DNA of 64,000 bases from Chlamydomonas reinhardtii (taxonomy: Eukaryota > Chlorophyta > Chlorophyceae > Chlamydomonadales > Chlamydomonadaceae), in NCBI RefSeq assembly GCF_000002595.2, contig NC_057009.1, positions 7,746,783 through 7,810,782 of the forward strand. Reading direction: 5' to 3'. A program made the position numbers and the translations under genes. The notes beneath the pieces are model-generated. The model was not told where the DNA came from and made no database searches. It saw nothing but the letters and a program-made list of their open reading frames with translations. Shown one piece after another: positions 1-10,690 of this stretch (the stretch's first letter is position 1; each line of letters opens with the position of its first letter).

Positions 1-685
1 CAGCGCTTCAGCAGGCTCACCGTCAACACCCCGTCGTCTGCGGAGGCAGGCGGGCGGGGGCCGGGGCTGGGGCGGTTGCTGTGGACTGAGTGGGAGCGGC
101 GGGAATGTGCAGGTACAGCGGTCCAGGAAGAGCGGCGCGGAAGGGAACAGGGATAAGGTAGGTGTTGAAGCATCGTCTCTGTTGTTCTGTGTTAAGAGGC
201 GGCACGCAGTACCGTATTGCTACACAGCACTGTACGCGCTTGGGTACAGAGCCCCTCAGGCCCCTGCCGGCCGGCCGCATGCAGGCACTCACCCACGAAC
301 CAGGTGCTCAGCTCCGCCTTGACCGCCGCAAACAGCCGCCCGCCAAACAGTACCTCCGCCTCCTCCTCCTCCACCCGCTCATCATCCTCGTCGTCCCGGA
401 AGGAGCCGGCCTCAGCCAGGGGACCTGTCCGGGGACCGCCAGCGCCGCCGTCACCGCCTGCCGCCGCCGGAAGTGGCAACGGCTGGCTACCAGGCATTTT
501 GCTGCCGCCACCGCCGCCACCGCCGGCGTGCACAAGCGACACGGAGAGCCGCTCGGGTGTGAGGTGCACACGCAGGCGGGAGGCGCCGCCGCCGCCGCCG
601 CCCCAGCTGTCGCCCCGCTCCAGTAGGCGGGCGTACACGTACACGTGCGACTGGTGCAGCGATGTATCCAGTTTAAAGGGATTGC

Positions 686-720
<35 letters not shown>

Positions 721-2646
721 AGGAAGTAAATGGGAAAGGGATTATGCATATGAACAGAGCGCTGTGCGGTGCAACACCCACGGTGTTACCTGGTTCTGTG
801 TCCAGGAGTACCTGCAGTGTCAAGACAGCAGCGCGTGTGCATGGGCGAGGGGTTATTTGTGCCAGTGACAAAAGGAGGCAGGGCAGGTGGATCATTGTCC
901 CCAGTGAGTGACCTTGACTGTTTGCCAGCATTCCCCAGACTGGCAGGCTCCCTGGGCGTGCCCACCTGCTGCACTCCATGCCCATACCGGGCGCAATGGT
1001 CTGCACCGCCGCCGCCCACGCCGCGTCCTGGCGACTCATCAGCCGAGCCTGGCGGCGCCAGCGTGACAGCGCAAGAACAACAACGCGAGATCACAGGCAG
1101 CCGGCTGTGTGCCTCGCTCCTAAGGGCACTGCCTGCCCGCATCCACCCCGAGAACCGTTGCGCTTCGGGTCGGCAACACACATCGGCGGGCTGCACCCGT
1201 GCTTGCGCGGTCATGTTGCGGAGTGCCCGGGTGGCCGCGCCCACCTGCCGGGCCTCACGCCGCTCGCGCTCCGCCACCCGCTGCCGCTCTTCCAGGGAGT
1301 ACTTGGGCGCTGTGGGGTGCGGCCATGCGGCCATGCGGGTGAGGTGTCGAGTTGTGCGAAAACGACCAGGCTGGCCCGCAAAAGAGCGACGCTGCTGAGA
1401 ACGATGTGCAGGCCGCTCTGGGTTGCCTTTTCCCAGGCACGGCCCTACTTGGACGCGGCCACCAGACCGTGCTTCAAACATTCCACGTACATTCCCACAC
1501 CTACTGTGCGGTACTCACGCTGCGGCCTGGGCTCCAGCCTGCCGTACATGCCGTCCATGACCTCCTCCCGCCCCGGGCCCAGCACCGCCCGGCCCGCCCG
1601 CTCCAACCGGTCCACCTCAGCTGCAAGGCGCGTGTGGCGCGTGTGGCGTGTGTGGCGGTGTGTGCGATGGGACAGTGGTAAGGCAGGTTGGCAAAGTCCC
1701 GTAGGGTGCATCTAATTCCCGGAACCCAACAGATGGCACACAATTGTGGCGCATGTGGCGGTGTGGGAACAGGCACGTGAAGGGGCAAAACAAACAGTAT
1801 GTGTTACGGCACTCGCCGCATGGCTATGGAGTCAGATGGAGCCGTAGACTGATGGGGGCATGCATGCGGCAGTGCAGAGCCTGCAGACCAAGCTCTAGAA
1901 GATATGAGCAGCCCCAGGCACACCCGGACTTGCGGGCCGGCCTAGGGCCCGGCCCAGGCCCGCCGCCCTCACCGTCTCCAATGACTGCCTGCTTGCCGTG
2001 TCGCCGCAGCCAGGCCGCGAAGCGCGCGTCGCCGCCGCCCTCCTCCACCGCGTCAGCGAACTCGTTCCGGCGACAGTGCTGCCGGTGAAAAGGCCAGTAT
2101 GACTGTGCTTGCGTGTGGGGCAGGAGAGCGTGGCGTGGCAGGAGGGCGCGGCACAGTGCGCTGGGATCGTGGCGGTGTGATGCGTGTGGGTGCGTGTGTC
2201 AGCGAGGGGACGGCGGAGTGCCTCGCACCTTCCCGGGCCCCCCTTGGCCTTTGCCCGGACCCCCACACGCTCACACCTCAGGTCCCGCCTGCCCGCTCCT
2301 TTTCAAGAAGATGCTTCAAGACTAACCTTGTGGCAGGACAGGGAGCAGAACCACTCCGTGCGGCAGCGGCTGCAGCGCAGCAGGTTCTCCACCGCACCGC
2401 AGTTGGCTGCAGGCCAGGCAGGCAACAGGGAGGCAAGGAGCCAAAGACCATGGTTGAGGGCAGGCCCAAGGTTACGTTGCTGCAAATGCGCTAGGGTCGG
2501 TTATGACGGCCCCATTTCAAGTACAGTGCTGTGCAGCTCGCGTTTTGCACGTCTTGCGAGCGCTACGCTGAGCTATGCAATAGGCACGGCTTACCGCACT
2601 CGGGCGGCTGGGGCGGGCCCTCGCCCTCCTCGAACCGCGAAGCCAT
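1..2646 (-). CDS. MYND zinc finger + CS (NudC/p23-like) domain protein, C-terminus off the left edge
   Basis: Read on the minus strand. Exons by phase: 2646-2595, 2406-2327, 2102-1973, 1620-1519, 1309-1245, 1048-988, a CS-domain exon ending at 293, and 37-1. The first three exons rebuild a MYND finger: CANC, then CSRC, WFCSLSC, then HRQHC, with Cys/His spacing as in the family. A charged helical linker follows (SLEERQRVAERERREARQ). The 3' exons give a CS-like beta-sandwich: SHVYVYARLL, RLRVHLTPERLSVSL, an acidic loop, ELSTWFV, and DDGVLTVSLLKR across the last splice. MYND fingers bind short proline-rich peptides, and CS domains act as Hsp90-type co-chaperone or client-binding modules, so a chaperone adaptor is the natural inference. 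The start ATG at 2646 opens an exon that ends in a GTAAG donor. The 5' edge of the CS exon is unsettled: the acceptor I see (about 650) does not match the phase of exon 6. Confidence 0.78.
689..719. repeat. (TG)n microsatellite
   Basis: Uninterrupted TG dinucleotide tract of about 31 bases. It lies in the intron just upstream (on the minus strand) of the CS-domain exon. Such tracts are common in Chlamydomonas introns. It sits close to where the 3' splice site of that intron must be. Confidence 0.95.
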
Positions 2647-2649
2647 GCG

Positions 2650-3995
2650 TCGTGAGCTAGGCTACGGTATGTGTGGCGCCTCTGCAAAGCGTCCTTGTGG
2701 AAGATCAAGAGGACTGCGGTGCGGTGCTGGCACTGGGCTGCATTGTGCAGCCGCCTTGAGGGCTTGGCCCCGCCCTCGGATGGGCCGACACCATTGCATC
2801 CGTCCGCTTGCATGGGTCTCAGCTGCTGGGCCGCAGCGGCTTGTGCGTACAGTCATAACTAGCCTTCAATCCTGTATGACCTGCAACCCATTGCAGGTGC
2901 GACCCAGCGCAACTCCACTGCACCGCTCCATGCGCGCCTGCACGTGCCTGCACTTAATGCGATCTGGCGTCTCTGTCTGCTCTCGCCGCACCTGCATAAG
3001 CTCCTAGAGTGGGTCATCGGCGTTGCAGGTAGCACGCCCTCGAGGTCCAGAGCAGATATCGCTCGCGACCCGCGTCAACAGGTCCCTCTTGTAGCCAATG
3101 CAATCTAAGCTTCATCGCCAGGCGGCGTCGTTTCGCGTCTCACCACCCTGATTCCTATACTACTCTGCACACACGTACGTATCCATCGACTGCCTACTGC
3201 ACACACGTCTCCAGTCGGCATCTGCACACTGCGCCCTGTTGGCGCCTAGACACGCACGCACACGGCCACTCAAGCTGCCCGCCTAAGCAGCTCCTGTGCC
3301 CACCTATACCAGCCTATGCACTTACAACAAGTATGGCTTCCGTATTGCACGTAGCAATACCCTCCAATGAGTTCCATAAATTTAAGGCCGAACTGCAAGC
3401 GGTACGGCATCACCTGGGGACACTGCTACGCCTGCCTGCTGCATCGCCTGCAACTGCCACTAACCTGCCTGGCGCCCCATCTTCCTTTCGTCGCTGTGTG
3501 CACCTGCAAACAATCATGCTCCTGTAGCAATCTGCCTGTGATACTGCATCACAACTGCACCCTATTGCGAGCTCGAAACGCGCAGCGGGGTGCACCCTAC
3601 AGGACCGCCCACTGCAAATTGGGATCACGTGTCTGGAGACGCGCGCCTGGTGCCGCCCCCATCCTCCGCAGCATCCCTCTTCATATCCACCTGGCATCCT
3701 GCATGACCCTAACCGCTTACTTCATCAAACTGTCGCCTGCACGTCAGCTAGGACTCGAAGACACTGCTACCGGCGCTCCTTTGTGCTCAGTTTAGCTGAA
3801 ACTCCCCTCGCATGAAGTTGCCACCGACCGACGGATTACAGCGGGTAAAACTCTCTAGCTCTATCTCCTCTGGCATTATTGTACAGCACTGATACGAGTG
3901 CGAGCTCTACACAGTCGAACCAAAGCCAAAACTTGGGCTGTGCTGCCACCACGACCACTTGTACTGCTGTTGGCCGCTAGCGACAGCGGCAGTGA
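2650..3995. other. Intergenic stretch, no gene supported
   Basis: No ORF here has coherent protein features. The DNA between about 2880 and 3560 is rich in scattered CTGCA/TGCA words on both strands, without a fixed period. It separates the start of the MYND-CS gene from the 3' end of the next minus-strand gene, so it may hold the promoter of the former. Confidence 0.5.
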
Positions 3996-4023
3996 CGCCC
4001 CGCGCGGTGCCAAGGCCTGCCCT

Positions 4024-5734
4024 TCACTTCACGCCCGGTCGGACCGGCTGCGGCCTCGGGGCGGGCGGGATTTTGGGCGGCCACTCGCCCTGGCCCGCCT
4101 GCTTCAGCTGCACCAGGAGAGCGGAGCGCGGCACGTCAGGGTTCCGTTGCTGCACTGGCGGCGGCCGCGAGGGCTGCGCCGAGCTGCGCGGCGAGTGCGT
4201 CGCGCCGTCCCGCCGGCTGCCCTGCCCTCCCAAGCCGCCGGCAGCGGCGGAGCCAGGCGCCGGCGACCGCAATGGGGACAGGTGCGGCGCCGGTGCGGGC
4301 GCAGCTGCCGCGGCATGTGAGTCAGGGAGGGTCGGCAAGAAGGCTGCACTCTCCAGTGCCCGCTTCTTCCCCGTGACTGCAGGCGGAGGCAGGGGCGGGA
4401 GCGGGGCCGCCCTGTCAGCCCAGGGCGCGACGCCGCCCGGCGGCCCCTGCAGGCCCACCAGCCGGCGGACCTTGAGCGCATGCCCGGGCGACCGCACGCC
4501 TGGCGCTGGCCCCAGCGGCTGCACCTGCGCTGTGCCCTGCTGCTGCTGGGAATGCTGCTGCTGCGGGTGCTGCTGCTGGGGGTGCTGGCGGGGATGCTGG
4601 TGGGGCTCCGGAGGCTGCAGCAGACGCATGTCAGCCGGCGGTACCGCCTGCATGAAAGGATGCGGCTGTTGGACTTGCAGCGCCTGCGCCTGTGCTGGCA
4701 CAGACGCCTGCAGCGGGTGTGGGGGCAGCCAGCCAGGCGCCTGCTCAAACCCCATGCCGGGGTGCGCAGGCAGCCTGCACCGCGGGTCACGGGCAGACCG
4801 TGGCAGCAGGTCTGCAAAGGTCACCCGCCCCGCACAGCCCAGCTGCGGCTGTGGCTGCAGCAATTCGGCGCCGGGTGCGCTCACGTCCTGAGGAGTTGAC
4901 CCTGTGGCCTGTGCAAGCCCGGTGCTGGCAGCAGCCAACTGGCTGATTGAGGCCCCTGCAGCCTCTGGTGCAGTACCGGCTGCAGTTGCCGCAACCGCTG
5001 ACGTGCCGCCCGCCTGCTGTCCGGGCAGGGCACTGGGCGGCGGTGCCGCCAGCGGCGCAGCGCCAGCTGCACTAACACCATTGCCACCAGCTGGGCACTG
5101 GCCGCCCCCACTGCCACCGGCCGGGGACTGGCCGCCGCCGGAGACCGCGACTGCCTGCTCGCCTGGCTCGCGGCTCGCCCCGCGCGGCTCGGCGTCTGTC
5201 GGCTTGCGGCTCTTGGAGGAGCCCTGGCGGTTCTTGGCCAACGCAATCTGTGTGGGTGGAGGTGGTGGAGTGAAGGTTCTACTCGGTGACACCATTAGGC
5301 GGGTGGGTTACATGATAGCCTGACACGGCCTGCCACCGGCCCCACATGCTTGTGCCAAACGCACGATCACACGCGACCTGCAGCATCCGGTCATGCGCGC
5401 ACACCATGCAAAAATATAGGGTCCGGCCGCCACGCACCGCCTTTGCGCTGTTGCTGTTGTGGTCGAACAGGGTGAGCGGCAGGCCGTGCTCCTGCAGCCA
5501 GTCGCCGATGGGCTTGCACGTCTCCAACACCTGTACGATAGGGAGCGCGGCGGCGGTGGCGGTGGCGGCGGTGAGGGCGATGGTACAGGTGACGAGCTCA
5601 TGGCGTCGCCGGGGGCGTCGTCGGCAGAGCGCCGAGCTATGTGAGGAAAGAGGAGAAGTCTCTGAATGGCTGTGTTGCAAATGACGCTTTAGGCGATGGT
5701 GCAGGACCTGCGAAACTATTTGTCTCGCCCACAT
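4024..5734 (-). CDS. Hypothetical Pro/Gln/Ala-rich protein
   Basis: I do not recognise this protein. On the minus strand an ordered part (about 5530-5330) reads VLETCKPIGDWLQEHGLPL, then TLYFCMVCAHDRMLQVAC. It begins after a good CAG acceptor near 5530. A probable intron (donor about 5319, acceptor about 5239) leads to IALAKNRQGSSKSRKPTD and a long disordered tail rich in Pro, Gln and Ala. The tail has a HPQQQHPQQQHSQQQQ run and ends in a stop at 4024. The CxxC pair and compact N-terminal part suggest a small folded domain, possibly zinc-binding, on a disordered tail. The true start is uncertain: an in-frame ATG lies at 5734, but the bases between 5734 and 5530 look like intron or UTR. Confidence 0.45.
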
Positions 5735-5886
5735 TCATTCACTAGTTACCTTGACCCCAATCGTCCACCGCTGCTTGCTGCGCGCCAACTTCTCAAACCT
5801 GCAAACCACGAAGCATACAGGCCCGAGTGGTGTCAAGGGCAGAACGCAATGACAACACACGGGCCGCCAGCATTTATGCAGCGCCC

Positions 5887-5972
5887 CCCATGGTTCAGCT
5901 TGGTTTGGTTCGTTTGGGCTGGTATACCCCCTTGGGTTCGGTTTGGTTTGGGCTGGTATCTACAAACCCCCG
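5887..5972. repeat. Two-unit tandem repeat, TTTGGGCTGGTAT motif
   Basis: Two imperfect copies of a roughly 42-bp unit lie head to tail. Each contains TTTGGGCTGGTAT followed by a C-run. The location is the spacer between the stop of the 1234-residue gene (6073) and the next gene downstream on the minus strand. Confidence 0.7.
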
Positions 5973-6072
5973 TTGGCCCGAACGCCGCTGCCACATCCGT
6001 GAGCCCTGCCCCTCCCTCCACGCAGGAACTCCCTCTCCTCCAGCCCCGCCCTTTCCGCCAGCCTCTGCGCCC

Positions 6073-9000
6073 TTACTTGGTGGGCAGCAGCATCTCGCCG
6101 TCATGCAGCACACACGGCTCCCGCCTCATGTAGGCCTGGGGGTCAAAATAGCCCTCCGCGTAGGGCCGCTCCTTGCCGATGTCCTCCGGCCCCGGCCGCC
6201 GCCCCACATACACCTTGATCGGCAGCGGCAGCCCGCTCCCGGGCTTGCTGCCGCGGCGGCGCTTGCGCCGCGACGCCTCCGCCACGCCACTGACGCGGGC
6301 CGCTGTGATGCCCGCCGCCCGCCGCTGCGCCTCCGCCTCTTCGTCCACCTCCGAGCCGTCCTCCAGGTCATCGTCTCTGGCCCCCGCCTCTGCCGCGTCC
6401 TGAGATTCCGGGTCGCCCGGCGACACCGCGTCAGCATCGTTCCCCAGCAGGAGGTCCCGCACCGCCTCCCGCTCCAGCGGCGGCAGCTCCTCCGCCGGCC
6501 CCTCCCAGTAGGGCGTCCGCCTGCGCGGCAGCACAGCGGCAGTCGGCCGCGTCAAACCCGCCTGCGACAGCAGCGCCCGCTGCGCCGCTGCCTGGCCCGA
6601 CAGCAACGGCATAAGCCGACGGCACGCCAGGCCCTGCTCCTCTTCCTCCTTCTCCTGCGACCCGAAAGCAGACGGTCCCGGGGCGTCGGTGGCAGGGGCG
6701 CCGAGGTGCGATCTCGCCGCGGCATCCGCAGAGGTGGGGTTGCCCGCGGCCTCGGCAGCATCGGGTGACGCCCGCGTCTCCGTTCCCGGCATGGACTCGG
6801 CGGCCCGTGAGCCGATGCCGACACCGCTGGCGCCGTTGACACCGTTGGCTATGGCATCATTCGCTTGTGCGTTCTGAAACACCTCGCACTGCTCGGCGCC
6901 CTGAGGTCCCTCAGCACCAGCGGCCGCCTCAGGAGTCGCCGCTGCCACTGCCGGTGCTGCGGTGGCGGCAGCGGCGCCATCTGGCGCCACGTCACCGGGC
7001 TCGGCGGACGTGCAGAGCGGCGCCCCATTTCGCAGCGCCGCCGCTTGCCCTTGCTGCTGCTGCTGCTGCGCCGGCACCGCCTGCAACCCCTGCGCCTGCA
7101 CCGGAGGCAGCGTCATTGCAAGGTGCCGCAGCGACCGGCAGCTGCGTGTCGGCTGGTGGGCCGGTGGGCCGCGGCTGCCGCCCGCCTGCTCCTGCGCCGG
7201 CGGCCACATCGCCGCCTCGACCTCCCAGCCGCTCTCAGGCACCGCCATGCCGCCCAGCCGGGCGCCGCGGGCCGCGGCCGCCGAGCCTCCGGCCCCCGCG
7301 CCGCGTGCGCCAGCAGCCGCGGCCGGCGCGGCCGCCGGCGCCACCTCATCTTGCTCCAGCCCCAACCCCACCAGCGCCTCCGCTGCCAACATGTCGATCG
7401 ATGCCATAGAGCTGCTGGGGCCGACGGTGTTGGGCCAGCGCACCAGTCCTGAGCGAGCCGCCGCCAGCCCCGCACCCGCAGCCGATCCCGGCCAGCCGGC
7501 CAGACCGCCGCCGCCGGCGAGGCCCAAGCCGCCCAACAGGCTAAGGGGCAGACCGCCCGTCAGGCCGGAAGCCAGCAGCGCTGAGCCCGGCACCAAGGTA
7601 GCGCGCGCCGAGTTACCAAGCTGAGCCACATGCGTGTGCGGGTGGCTGGCGACGAGCGCGCGCAGGTTGTCCAGCTGCGAGGACAGCGACGCCAGCGTGG
7701 AGACCACATACTGCTGCATGTGCGGCGGCAGTGTGTGCAGCTGGCCCAGAAGGTCGGAGGCGGCGCCGGGCGCCTGCACACTGTTAGGCAGCTGCGCTGC
7801 TGGGCCGGGCGGCGGCTGCGATGCTTGAGGCTGATATGCCTCCGGCTGCGCGGGCGGCTCCTGCAGCGGCTCCGGCGGTTCCGGCTGGTGGCCCGCGTGA
7901 TCCGCGACTATAGGGCGTCGGGCCGGTGCCAGGCCGCCTTGAGTGCCGCCTGCCGGTCCCGCTGCTGCTTGTGCCGCTGCTGTGCCGTCCACACATCCTC
8001 GCGCAGCATGCGCGTGCGCTTCGCCCTGCGCCGCCGCCCAGCCGGCTTCAGGCGTCGGCGCCGCCGCGGCGGCGGCGGACGAAAACGCCAGGTGCACTCG
8101 CTTCAGCGTTCGCAGCTGCGGCGGCTGCGCTGCGGTCTGTGCCTTCGTCTGCTCATTGTGGCCGGTACCAGTCCCAGCGCGTGCCCTGTCGTCTACCTGC
8201 TGCTGCGCCTGGTCACTTCCAGCCGCGACGGGTGCGGCGCCATCCTCACAGCTGGACACGTGCGCGTGGCTCTGATCCGTGCGTGGCAGCACTCGCCGTC
8301 CATCACCAGCCTCGACGTTTCCGCCTTCTCCTGAAGCCCATTCCCGCGCGCGCTTCCCTCCTGCTGGGACTGCAGGCCCCACCGCCGCTGCTGCCCCAAC
8401 CTCCGCCGCGTCGCCCGCTACACCCGAGCCACTGGCACCCACTCCTAGCCCCTGCTCGTCCTGCTCCATCGGCAAAGTCGCAGCTGCGGCCGCCGGCAGC
8501 CCTGCGGCGCCCGCAGCCGCAGCACCTTGCCGCAGCCGTGCCGCGCGGGCGGGGTCCTCCGGCGACGTCCGGGGGCTGGCAGTTGACAGCTCCACCACCA
8601 GCGTATCCGACCCCGAGCCCGACCCCGAACTCCCGTCGTCGTCGGCTTCGCCGCTGCTGGCCTGCACCACAGGCTCTGCTGCCACCAATGCAGGCGCTTT
8701 TGCAGCGGCCTTGGCGCCTGCGCTTGCGGGAGCCATCGACACCTGCACCGGCCGCTGCGGTGCTGCTGGTGTCCGTGCGGGTGTCAATGACGGCGCCGCG
8801 GCCTGTGCGGACGCCGCAGGTTGTGCGTCAGCCAGCTGCTGCGGCCGCTGCCGAGCAGCTCGAACCTCCGCAGCAGCAGCGGCAGTAGCAGCAGGTGTGC
8901 CTGCACGTGGTGCTGAAGGCCCCGTGGCAGCTGCGACCCTTGCTAAGGCTGCACGCGCCCCACGCGTTTGGGCTGTGCCCTTGGCGGGGGAGGTTGCAGC

Positions 9001-9777
9001 AGCGGTTAGGGAGGCCCGAGTGGCGCGAGGGGACGGCGTGGGCAGTGGCGCAGCGGGCGGCGGGCTGGTCGCGGGCGCTGCGGCCCCTGTGGGGCTGGCT
9101 GCCGGCATCTGTGCACGCGTGGCGGTAGCCAGTGATGCCGCTGGGCAAGCCGACTTGGCAGCTGCAGCTGCGGATCCCAACGCTGACTGCGCAGCGGCCG
9201 AGGCAGCTACGTTGCCCCGGCTACCGGAGGCTGCCGGGGTTTTGGCCAGTGCAGCTGCGTTTGCAGCGGCTACGCGTGCCGGCGCGGCACCGCGTGCAGC
9301 AGCCGGCGCGGCCGGCGCTGGTGCTGGGGCAGGTGGCTGCGGCGGTGCTGCGGGCGGCGCCTCCGCATTGGCAGCTGCAGGGCTGGACGCGGGTGGAGTG
9401 GACGCCGCAGGCGCGAAAGTCACGGCGGGCGCCCCAGCGGCCTCTCGGCCCCCACCAGCTGCCTGCGCCGAGGTCTCCTGACTTTGCGAAGCTTCTGCAG
9501 CTAATGGTGCAGCAAACCCGGGAGGTTCCTCGCAATACACAAGCGCTCGAGGCAGGATGATGGTCCGGCTAAGTATATGGGCCCGGCTCTTCGCGCTCCG
9601 GCCACGGTAAACTGTCGAGGGACCACGCCGAGGCTTTACGCCTGCGACTGTGCTCAAAGCGCCAGACTGAATTGGGGCTGCAGGCTCTGCCTGGGCAGCA
9701 GCTGGCTCGGCTGCTTCACTGGTACTCTCCATTCCTTTTGCCATGTCTGCTGCGCCTGCTCCAGCACGAGAAAGCAT
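6073..9777 (-). CDS. Hypothetical 1234-residue Ala/Pro/Gln-rich protein, single exon
   Basis: An uninterrupted minus-strand frame of 3.7 kb, unusual in a region where other genes are split into short exons. Three short stretches look ordered. Near residues 50-85 there is a basic segment (PRRGPSTVYRGRSAKSRAH). A helical stretch near 690-730 contains LPPHMQQYVVSTLASLSSQL. The C-terminus (about 1080-1234) has GLTRPTAAVLPRRRTPYWEG, an acidic run, the nuclear-signal-like SRRKRRRGSK, and a final IKVYVGRRPGPEDIG segment ending at LLPTK. The rest is low complexity. A nuclear scaffold or regulatory role is only a guess from the basic cluster. Opposite-strand frames across it are shadows produced by GC-rich codons. 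Confidence 0.6.
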   Translation of the reverse strand: MLSRAGAGAADMAKGMESTSEAAEPAAAQAEPAAPIQSGALSTVAGVKPRRGPSTVYRGRSAKSRAHILSRTIILPRALVYCEEPPGFAAPLAAEASQSQETSAQAAGGGREAAGAPAVTFAPAASTPPASSPAAANAEAPPAAPPQPPAPAPAPAAPAAARGAAPARVAAANAAALAKTPAASGSRGNVAASAAAQSALGSAAAAAKSACPAASLATATRAQMPAASPTGAAAPATSPPPAAPLPTPSPRATRASLTAAATSPAKGTAQTRGARAALARVAAATGPSAPRAGTPAATAAAAAEVRAARQRPQQLADAQPAASAQAAAPSLTPARTPAAPQRPVQVSMAPASAGAKAAAKAPALVAAEPVVQASSGEADDDGSSGSGSGSDTLVVELSTASPRTSPEDPARAARLRQGAAAAGAAGLPAAAAATLPMEQDEQGLGVGASGSGVAGDAAEVGAAAAVGPAVPAGGKRAREWASGEGGNVEAGDGRRVLPRTDQSHAHVSSCEDGAAPVAAGSDQAQQQVDDRARAGTGTGHNEQTKAQTAAQPPQLRTLKRVHLAFSSAAAAAAPTPEAGWAAAQGEAHAHAARGCVDGTAAAQAAAGPAGGTQGGLAPARRPIVADHAGHQPEPPEPLQEPPAQPEAYQPQASQPPPGPAAQLPNSVQAPGAASDLLGQLHTLPPHMQQYVVSTLASLSSQLDNLRALVASHPHTHVAQLGNSARATLVPGSALLASGLTGGLPLSLLGGLGLAGGGGLAGWPGSAAGAGLAAARSGLVRWPNTVGPSSSMASIDMLAAEALVGLGLEQDEVAPAAAPAAAAGARGAGAGGSAAAARGARLGGMAVPESGWEVEAAMWPPAQEQAGGSRGPPAHQPTRSCRSLRHLAMTLPPVQAQGLQAVPAQQQQQQGQAAALRNGAPLCTSAEPGDVAPDGAAAATAAPAVAAATPEAAAGAEGPQGAEQCEVFQNAQANDAIANGVNGASGVGIGSRAAESMPGTETRASPDAAEAAGNPTSADAAARSHLGAPATDAPGPSAFGSQEKEEEEQGLACRRLMPLLSGQAAAQRALLSQAGLTRPTAAVLPRRRTPYWEGPAEELPPLEREAVRDLLLGNDADAVSPGDPESQDAAEAGARDDDLEDGSEVDEEAEAQRRAAGITAARVSGVAEASRRKRRRGSKPGSGLPLPIKVYVGRRPGPEDIGKERPYAEGYFDPQAYMRREPCVLHDGEMLLPTK

Positions 9778-10690
9778 TGCCTTGGCCGAGAGACCGGGCT
9801 CTGACGGGCCCGTCCCAAGGCCGCAGAGCGTCCAACTTCGCTATTTCATAAGTATGCACGGCTTCAAGGGTTGTAATGCATCAACTGCTTGAAAATCAGT
9901 GTGTTGACAAGAAATGCTGGATGCGCGCGCAAAGTGGCTGAGGGCAGAACACAAACTTATCTTGCACATGCGGTGGACTAGTGTACGCAGAGGTTTTACA
10001 TGTCGCATCGCTTGACGAGCAAGGGGCACGACAGGCCCGGGCACCTCTGCTGACACGATGTGCGCTCCCTACCCTGGCCCCTACCCCCGGAACAGTACTG
10101 CCGTACTGGTGATGATGCTTTCTCACCCAGTACCAGAGCCCAGGCCGACTGATTGCAAGCGCCTTGCTATAGTTTCATATGCCAGAATGATAGGCCGGGG
10201 CGTGGGGCGCACGCGCGCCACGGGTGTTTGCGGCAGGCAGGGCTGTGCACACGGTAGTGTGCAAGACGCATACCGACTCAAGGCATACCTACAGGCCTCG
10301 TAACTGGTAAGAAGAGCAGATGCATACTTGTGCATACCTCCGAGACCGTGTTACATGAGGCCAAGTGCCACCGCATCACGTACGGTGCATGTGCTGCTTT
10401 CCGCAGCACAGGTTGGCCGCTGCACCAGACCGCAACAGTTGAGCACTCTCAGGTAGTCAGTCTGCGTCATGCATGCATAAATGCTGTCATCCATTTCCGC
10501 CATCATGCCGGTACTCAATCACTCCAGCCTTTGGCCATGCCCTCTCGCCATCGTCATAGAAACCGAGCCTGCCATGCGCAGGCGGTGATGCCATCCGACC
10601 CCAACCCCGTCCTCAAATGCCAACAGACAACCCGGGACAACAGGGACGCGACGACCCGGGACAACAGGGACGTCTACTCAGCGCAGAGCT
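9778..10690. other. Intergenic region with a 24-bp direct repeat
   Basis: Lies between the start of the 1234-residue gene (9777) and the stop of the DUF4347/EF-hand gene (10691), so it should hold the former's promoter and the latter's 3' UTR. A 24-bp unit containing ACCCGGGACAACAGGGACG is repeated head to tail at 10626-10649 and 10650-10673, just after the stop codon of the minus-strand gene. No other gene is supported. Confidence 0.6.

Noticed and set aside
8279-9481. 400-residue Ala/Gly-rich ORF on the plus strand
   Set aside because: It mirrors the minus-strand 1234-residue gene. Its composition is that expected from reverse-reading GCC/GCG codons.
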